Shown in pieces: positions 53,217 through 59,797 of a stretch of 59,797 nt of DNA. Within the stretch, counting starts at the first letter, position 1, and the number at the start of each line of letters is the position of its first letter. Both the position numbers and the translations under genes were made by a program. Under the pieces are notes generated by a model. That model was not told the DNA's origin. It was given only the letters and a program-made list of their open reading frames with translations, and ran no database searches. This DNA is from Reclinomonas americana ATCC 50394 (taxonomy: Eukaryota > Jakobida > Jakobea > Jakobida), in contig PS015049.1 of NCBI GenBank assembly GCA_048213135.1, positions 67,499-127,295 on the forward strand, written 5' to 3'.

Positions 53217-55369
53217 TGCATCTCACTGTGACACGCAGCGCGGTATGGTCTGTCGGCGGAACGCGGTCTGTTGCCTGTCGCATGCAATGCATCGCTGCCT
53301 GCTGAGTTTGCTGCGTGGGAGCGCTTGTCGGAGGAGTTGCCGCGACTGAATCGCGAAGGACGACTGCGTGAATATGTCGACCAGCACTTGCCGGTGCTTG
53401 AGGCCACGTCGGAGCTGCTGGAGAGCGATGAGCACGTGCGCAGGGCGTTCATTGTGCTGGGACAGGTGCGCTGTGTTCTTCCTTTCTGCATGCGACGACT
53501 GGCGGCGACTCATGCATGCGCGCCCTCGCAGTTCGTGCACTCGTATGTCAATGGAGCACAGGCTGCGTGGGGGCTGGTCGGAGGCACCATTGCGGCGACG
53601 GAGCGAGTGCTGGTCGTTCCACCGCAGCTGGCCGTGCCTTGGAATCAGGTGGCGTGTCGTCTGGGTGTGCCGACGGCGCTGACATCGGCACTGGACTTGT
53701 GGAACTGGCGACTGGTGGATCCGGCGGGCGCGTTCGAGCCGCACAACCTGACGTGCCTGTCGACGATGACGGGCACCGAGTCGGAGATCGCCTTTCACAT
53801 GATTCCGTGCAGCATGCAGCAGGCGGCGGCGCATCTCATGTTGGATTTGGTGACGGCGCCTGAGCATCTGGTGGCCACGCAAAACGCCGTGGCGTTGACG
53901 TCGTTGCTGTGCGAGCTGACGGCGGTGCTCGTTGAGTGCAAGAGGCTCTTTGACACGGTGGACGAGCTGGTGAAACCCGACATTTTTTACTCGGTGTACC
54001 GCCCGCTGCTGTCGGGTTGGTGGCCGAGCGGCCTCGTGCTGCGTGGGGTGCCGCCAGACGCACCACTGGCTCCGCTGTGCGAGCGTCGCGGGGATGGCAC
54101 GGTGGTGTCCGCGGCCAAGGGCCCGAGTGCGGGACAGAGCACGCTGATTGCGCTGATCGATGCGTTCCTCGGGGTCGCGCACCACGGCGAGGCCAGTGAG
54201 TTTCAGAGCGAGATGTGTCGGTTCTACATGCCGCACTGGCATCGCCAGTTGTTGGTGGATTTTGCGGAGAGTGTGAGGGAGAATGGCGCGGTCAAGGTGC
54301 GTGGGAGGGACAGGGGGGAGAAGGAAGAGAGAGATAACGTCAACGTGATATCGTCTTCCGCTCTTCCTTCGCGACGCTTTAAGAAGTGTGGTGGTAGCGA
54401 ATGTTGTTTTTCTAGAAGGAGACACCGATCGGGTTGCCTTGGGGCTGTGGCGTTGCAGCGGGGAGAGAACGACAGAACGAAAGAGAGAGAATTGCAGCAA
54501 GACGATTGCATCTGAGCACAGCAGTGTGGTTGCAGCGATGTTGTTGTTTGAAAAGGAGACGTAAGTCAGGTTGCCTTGCAGCTGTTGCGTTGCAGCGGAG
54601 AGAGAAGAGAGAGAGAGAACTGCGGCAAGACGATTGATTCAGCACAGCAGTCGGGTGGCAGCTGCAGCGATTGAAGAATGAGATTCAGGTCGGGTTGCTC
54701 TGGGGCTATGAGAAGAAGAAAGACTGCGTGAAGACTGTGTCAGAGCGCCAGATTGGACGGAGTGAGAAGCATCTGCAACCATCGTGCAGCAGGCTCGTAG
54801 CAGCAGTGACGGAGAGACAACTGCAGCATGATTCTCCTTGCGACTCTTTCAGCGGCCTGGAATGCTGTTGTTGGAGAATGAGGCTGTGAGACAGACTGCT
54901 TCAGTTTTCCACCTTTGTGGTGGGCAGTGTCAGCGGCGTCACATTGGAAGAATGAGCAACTATCATGGAGTATGCTCGCTACGTGGCGGAGTCCTCCTTC
55001 GCGACTCTCTCAGAGACGTGGAATGTGGGTGGCAGACAGCGACTGCTTTGAGAAGGAGATGCAGATCGGGTCACCTTGTGACTGTGGGGAGAGAGAGGTT
55101 TCCCGCTGTTGGATAGTATTCACCTCTTTCTGTGTGTGACTCCGCTGACGCCAAGTGCACCGATCACACAGGACCTCGTCAGCACCATCGGCAACGAGAG
55201 CCTGGAGAAGGCCTACCAGCAGTGTGTGGCCGCACTGGCCGACCTGCGCGTCTTCCACTTGGGTGTCGCCACTCGGTACCTGCGGATGGCTTCGCACGGC
55301 ACTGGCGCGAGTGACTTTCGCCACATGCTACGCGAGGCCATTGATGGCACACGCGAATCTGTTAAATGA
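52979..55369 (+). CDS. IDO: Indoleamine 2,3-dioxygenase-like haem enzyme with N-terminal membrane anchor
   Basis: ATG 52979 starts 41 bases after the RSPH10B-like stop. Exon 1 gives a hydrophobic helix (L-I-V-I-A-V-V-S-L-V-A-T-I-V), then R-Y-G-L-S-A-E-R-G-L-L-P-V, L-P-A-E-F-A-A-W-E-R-L, V-H-S-Y-V-N-G, L-A-V-P-W-N-Q-V and L-D-L-W-N-W-R-L-V, the IDO fold. Then F-Y-S-V-Y-R-P-L-L-S-G-W, G-P-S-A-G-Q-S-T and F-L-G-V-A-H-H. The last exon (about 55172-55369) has L-R-V-F-H-L-G-V-A-T-R-Y, whose His matches the proximal haem ligand, and G-T-G-A-S-D-F in place of G-T-G-G-T-x-F. IDO oxidises tryptophan to N-formylkynurenine. Protist and fungal IDOs are usually soluble, so the anchor is unusual. The last intron (about 54297-55171) carries repeats. 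Confidence 0.88.
54414..55090. repeat. Degenerate direct repeats (about 125-137 bases) in the IDO intron
   Basis: Units share GAAGGAGAC..., GGTTGCCTT, GCGTTGCAGCGG and GAGAGAGAACTGCGGCAAGACGA-like blocks. Unit markers fall at 54432, 54569 and 54693, with more diverged copies near 54840, 54945 and 55050. Confidence 0.75.
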
Positions 55370-55508
55370 ATCATCAAAGCAGCACTCTGTTCAGAACAGG
55401 TGGCAAACAGAGTTGTACAATCGTCCAGTCCGATGCACACGAGAAGCGGAAAATGTACAGGAGGCGGGGGTAGGAAAACACACGAGCGGGGAGGAACACT
55501 ATACGCGA

Positions 55509-57409
55509 TCACGCATCGTCGTCGACGTCGAGCGCGCCCTTGGCCTGCATCATCTTGAATGTCTGATACTCGTTGTAGTGTTGCTTTCGTCGCCTCTTGA
55601 ATTCATCACGCCGCCGCTTCCTCTCTTCAGGAGTGAGACCGTCGTCCTCCTCGTCACCGCCGTGTGCATCGCCACCGCTGCCACCGGCAGCGGATGATGA
55701 GCCGTGGTGGGGGCGATCTTCGTCAGAGTCTTCACTGGAGACGTCGTCCCATCGCTTGTGCACTGTGAGGGGGAGAGCAGGGAAAGGGGGTGAGAAGGGA
55801 GATAGAGGGACGGATAACAGGAGAAGGAGCGTATGGAGTAGAGTACGCGAGTGAGCAACAGGCACGAAGAGGCGAGACGAGAGAAGAGCAGGTGCAAGTG
55901 GGGAAAAGTGAGTCGGTGGCGCGGACACAGGAAGCAGCAAGTGAGCACTGTGGAGTGAGTAACACGAAGATCAGAGGCGATTGTGTCACGAGAAGCACAT
56001 GCAAGTTGGCGAGATGGAACAGAAGCGATAGAAAGCAAAATCTGACAAAGATGCGAGTGAACGCATCTAAACAATCAAGCACACCAACCTTCCGACTTCA
56101 ACGCGCCACCATGCTCTGCCAGTCGCGCCTCCAATCCCTCAAACGCCGTCGCAGACAGATCCATGGGCACACTCATGCTGCTGCTGCTGCTGCTGCCGCC
56201 GCCGCCGCTGCCGCCAGCCGGATTAGGCGAGCGCGGTGTTGTCTGGTCCTCATCGCTGTCGGCTGCGAGAACAGCAAGAACCAACAGATGAGGAAAGGGA
56301 GCACGATCAGTCGACTGTGTTCTCTTCGTGTTCCCTTGCTTTCATGTGCAAGTGACAAGCACACATGCATAGACGCTGCTTCCGGAAGCGCAAGACGCTT
56401 CTTTCATCGCGCACCTGCTCTGCGCGAGTACACCAATAGACACGCTGCTTCTCGTCGTGAAGTACTCATCGCTGAACAGCAAAGCTTGACAAACGAAGCG
56501 AGAACACAACAAGCACACATGCTCAGCTCTCTTCCCTGTCTCTCATTCATCGCCACACCTGCTCTGCTCGGGTACGACGATGGAGAAGAGAGAGAGGCAG
56601 AGTACACGACATACACACGCTGCCATATGCACCGTGCAAGATGCACATCCTTCTGCGTGTTCGAGTGTAGACGACGAGAAACAGAGAACGACATGCACAC
56701 AGACACCGCTTCTTTCGACGTGCATGCATCGCTGACCAGCAGAGCTTGACAAACGCAGAGAGACAATGCTCTGCTCTCTTCCCTGTTTGCCGTCGGAGTG
56801 CATGCGGCCAACGAAGTGAGAGAAAGAGGGAGAAGAGCACTTACTCTGCTTCTCCTCTCTGTCTCTCCTTCCGCTGCATCTCATGTGCTATACGACCAAC
56901 GAAGAGAGAACCGCTGACTCTGCTTCTCCGCCTGAGTGCGACAACATTCTCTCCCCTCATTCTCACTTCCCCTTTGCTCTCCTCCCACTCACCTTCCGTG
57001 TAATGCACATAGGGCGTCTTCGGCTCATCAATCTTCATCGTCGCCGACTTTTGCGCCTCATTCGTCATCAAGTTGGCCTCATCCCACACCACAGCTCTCC
57101 TGCTCACACACACACGCACACACACAGAGAGAGTGAGAGTGACGAATGATGTCATTCTCTCATTGAACACACACACAAGTGAGACCTTGCTCTCTCGCGT
57201 TTCGGCTTTGCCTTCGGTCTCTCCGCATCTCCGCCAGCAGCTGCTGTTGCTGGTGCTGGAGGAGGAGGAGGAGGTAGTGTTGCTGCGCCTGCGCCATGCT
57301 CCACCACTGCACTTCCTTCTCCTCCTTCTGCGCCACTCATTCGCACATCGTCGTCGTCGTGCGCGTGCACAATCAGAATGCCCTTGGGCGGTCGCGAGGA
57401 AGATGCCAT
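55509..57409 (-). CDS. PPP1R2: Protein phosphatase 1 inhibitor 2 (IPP-2)
   Basis: ATG 57409 starts [14 protein letters not shown], the K-G-I-L box that begins IPP-2. Next are V-V-W-D-E-A-N-L and [11 protein letters not shown], matching the family's W-D-E and I-D-E-P-x-T-P-Y, whose Thr is the GSK3 site. Then come an acidic/Gly/Ser linker, [21 protein letters not shown], the H-Y-N-E helix that blocks the PP1 active site, and D-V-D-D-D-A before stop 55509. Introns between the exons (about 57130-57175, 56290-56990, 55770-56070) are rich in AG-repeats. IPP-2 holds PP1 inactive until phosphorylated. Tail-to-tail with the IDO gene. Confidence 0.88.
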
Positions 57410-58092
57410 TGTTGCACACACTGCACAAAACGAAGAAGATAAGAGTGATTGAGGAGCTGCTTGGTTGATCGGAAGATGCGCATGAATTCGCTCGAGTTGC
57501 AAGCTCACGTATCCGAGTCTGCTGGTTTGCTGTGAACGGGTTCGGCTGCAGGGAAAGCACGAGCGAGGAGTGGATTTCGAGTTCACGGTTTGCGAATTCG
57601 CGAAGGTTGACCTTGAACTCGGAAGTTGCAGTGCGTGCGCTGTGAATCTGGCAGGTTCACGGACCCGTATCTCTTCATCTGCTTTCAGTTGAGGACGGGC
57701 TCCAGCGGGTCCGGAAGAGCATGCAAGCGCACCTGCGTTCGACTTCGGGGAATTCGAATTCGGATTCGATGTCGCAACCGGGATTTGCTCGTTTCTGTAA
57801 CTCTAAAGCTGCTCGTGCAGCACTGATCCACTGCAGCTGCCCTTCACCGCACAGACGGACAGAAAGCCGAGCCGCGACCATCCAATATCGATATCTGCAT
57901 TCTGTCGTCCGTCCGCCTCTGCATCCTTATACCCAGCGAGCTGCTCGTAGAACCTACCACACACCACGCCCTCCGCTGCAAGCAACAAAAGGAAGCCTCT
58001 CCTTTCTCCTCTTCTTGCATGAACATTCGTCGATTGGCAATCCGAACTGAGCTCGAATTCACCGCACACATCGCGACACACACGCACAAGAA
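57410..58092. promoter_or_regulatory. Divergent spacer between IPP-2 and VPS4, with clustered GAATTC
   Basis: This 683-base intergenic stretch must hold both promoters. It contains five GAATTC sites (57484, 57594, 57750, 57756, 58055), several inside longer GAATTCG or CGAATTC contexts, and the palindrome GCGAATTCGC at 57592. No gene is supported here. Confidence 0.4.
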
Positions 58093-59797
58093 ATGGCGTT
58101 TGTGGACTTTGTGGCACCGGCGCTTGAGTTCGCCAAGAAGGCGGTGGCGGACGATGAGGCCAAGGACTACCCAAATGCCTTTCAGAACTGTTGCGCGCAC
58201 GCATACACACAGACATCTGACATTCTCTCTCTCTTTCACTCACTGTGTGTGTGTGTAGACATGCGTTCCTCTGAGTACTTTCTCACGGCGATCAAGCATG
58301 AGAAGGCAGAGGCGCGCAAGCGGCAACTGGAGAGCAAATTGAAGGAGATTGTCACGCGCATGGAGGCCATTCGGGAGTTCCTTGATAAGCAGGCGCAGGA
58401 AGGCAGTGGCAGTGATGGAACGGCGATGAGGTGTGGAGATGATGATGTACTCTTGTGTGTGTGTGAGAGGGAGGGGGAGGGAGGGAGGGAGAGTGTGGGG
58501 CCGGACAACAAGAGAGGGAGAGAGAGGAGAGAAGGGAGAGAGAGAGAGAAGGGGGGAAGAGAGCGAGGGAAGGGGAGTCTAGTGCACAGAGCGCATGGAG
58601 GGTTGGGGGAAAGACTGGCATTCAATCTCTCTTTCTCGTCCCTCTCTTTCTCATCCCTCTCTCTCTCTCNNNNNNNNNNNNNNNNNNNNAGCATTACACC
58701 TGTTTCCCTCTTTTTTCTCTCTTCTTTCTCTCTCTTCCCTTTCTCTCCCCCTCTCTCCACCTCTCCCTCTTCCTCTCGCTAGATTGAGACAGAGTATTGA
58801 GGACTGACAGAGAGAAGACAGCGATTCACTCTCTCCGACTGGGTTCACCTGCATGTTGAGAGTGTCTGTGTGCTCTCTTCCTCTTCCATCTCTTCCGCTG
58901 TCTCTCCCTCCCTCCCTCCCTCCCTCTCGCTGGATTGGCGGCCGAGTATCGAAGACTGGCAGAGAGAAGATAGCGATGCACTCTCTCCGACTGGACACAC
59001 TTGCATGCACGAGAGTCTCTGTCATATCTCTTTCCCTTCCATCTCTCCCATCTCCAGTCGTGTTCTGAACGATGCGCTCTCTCCGCAGGAATCGCAAGGC
59101 CGGCGATCCGAGCGGCGACGACGAGAAATCCAAGATGAAGGCCAACTTGAGTGGTGCGTTACTCGGCGTGAGCTCTCTCTCTGTCCGTCCCCTTCAATCT
59201 CACTTCCTCCNNNNNNNNNNNNNNNNNNNNNNNNNNNNNNNNNNNNNNNNNNNNNNNNNNNNNNNNNNNNNNNNNNNNNNNNNNNNNNNNNNNNNNNNNN
59301 NNNNNNNNNNNNNNNNNNNNNNNNNNNNNNNNNNNNNNNNNNNNNNNNNNNNNNNNNNNNNNNNNNNNNNNNNNNNNNNNNNNNNNNNNNNNNNNNNTCC
59401 TCCTCCTTCGCTCTGCAGAGGCCTTTGTGGCGGAAAAACCCAACGTCAAGTGGGACGACATTGCCGGTCTGGAGGGCGCCAAGGAGGCGCTGCAGGAGGC
59501 TGTCATTCTGCCCATCCGTTTCCCGCAGCTCTTCACCGGCAAGCGCGAGCCATGGAAGGGCATTCTGCTGTACGGGCCACCCGGCACAGGCAAGTCGTAC
59601 CTGGCCAAGGCCGTGGCCACCGAAGCCGACGCCAATTTCTACTCGGTGTCATCATCAACGCTGATGAGCAAGTGGCTGGGCGAGGCCGAGAAGCAGGTGG
59701 CGACGCTGTTTGAGATTGCACGCGAGAATGCGCCCGCCATTATCTTTGTCGACGAAATCGACTCGATGTGCGGTGCGCGTGGCGAGGGCGAGAACGA
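58093..59797 (+). CDS. VPS4: VPS4 AAA ATPase (5' part; runs off the window)
   Basis: ATG 58093 encodes a MIT domain: [18 protein letters not shown] (codon split by an intron), then [12 protein letters not shown] and helix 3 with I-R-E-F-L-D-K. The linker exon reads [14 protein letters not shown]. After gap 59211-59397 the AAA module begins [13 protein letters not shown], followed by [12 protein letters not shown] (Walker A), K-W-L-G-E (pore loop) and I-I-F-V-D-E-I-D (Walker B). The order MIT, linker, AAA with these motifs identifies VPS4, which disassembles ESCRT-III. The rest, including the beta domain, lies beyond the edge. The last bases encode R-G-E-G-E-N, as in the family. Confidence 0.93.
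58772..59075. repeat. Direct duplication, about 151 bases, in a VPS4 intron
   Basis: CCTCTCGCTAGATTG at 58772 recurs as CCTCTCGCTGGATTG at 58923. Within each unit GACAGAGAGAAGACAGCGAT / GGCAGAGAGAAGATAGCGAT and CACTCTCTCCGACTGG follow in order. Confidence 0.85.

Noticed and set aside
1-59797. tRNA, rRNA, CRISPR arrays or bacterial operon signals
   Set aside because: I saw no cloverleaf-like or rRNA core sequence, no spaced short direct repeats with unique spacers, and gene structure is eukaryotic.

Overview
The window is nuclear DNA from a eukaryote, most likely a free-living flagellated protist. Genes are spliced with GT-AG introns, mostly about 50-150 bases. Coding DNA is GC-rich and introns and spacers are full of (GA)n, (GT)n and CCCTCT tracts. 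I cannot name the species. A transition-zone B9 protein (B9D2), a radial-spoke MORN protein (RSPH10B-like) and an augmin subunit (HAUS1) together imply a cilium or flagellum and an augmin-type spindle; augmin and B9 genes argue against a yeast-like fungus. The sequence is a scaffold with 17 N gaps (1024-1079, 1901-1920, 4166-4910, 8544-8563, 11277-11938, 12335-12357, 13148-13985, 18447-18718, 18924-19153, 27528-27547, 28068-28502, 42037-42456, 42974-43361, 44614-44891, 45542-45820, 58670-58689, 59211-59397). Layout: 0-3.6 kb holds a broken R2/CRE-type LINE and, inverted, a second LINE fragment, flanking a cysteine-rich orphan gene. 3.6-5.7 kb is repeat-rich with one orphan terminal exon. 5.7-30 kb is a compact run of single-copy housekeeping genes, often head-to-head or tail-to-tail: an EXD exonuclease fused to a degenerate helicase (-), a TFIIS-middle-domain protein (+), EB1 (-), a saccharopine-dehydrogenase-like oxidoreductase (+), an RGG protein (-), B9D2 (-), a polytopic membrane protein (+), HAUS1 (-), a TMEM62-like metallophosphoesterase (-), a FAM32A-like protein (+) and a Q/P/G-rich protein (-). 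30.1-41.5 kb is a tandem array of six family-2 glycosyltransferase genes, all on the minus strand, each with signal peptide, cysteine domain and catalytic exon. 42-59.8 kb holds SMARCD/BAF60 (+), SAR1, a membrane protein (+), an EF-hand-like protein (-), RSPH10B-like (+), an IDO-like dioxygenase (+), protein phosphatase inhibitor 2 (-) and the 5' part of VPS4 (+). Two genes, EB1 and SAR1, are each cut into pieces lying on opposite strands. In both cases the odd piece is exactly one short contig between two N gaps, and flipping it restores frame, splice phase and family length. I read these as scaffolding inversions rather than biology. Several products belong to known systems (ESCRT: VPS4; COPII: SAR1; SWI/SNF: BAF60; microtubules: EB1, HAUS1; cilium: B9D2, RSPH10B), but neighbours do not form functional operons. 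The most unusual protein is the exonuclease-pseudohelicase at 5.7-9.7 kb. The largest lineage-specific feature is the glycosyltransferase array.
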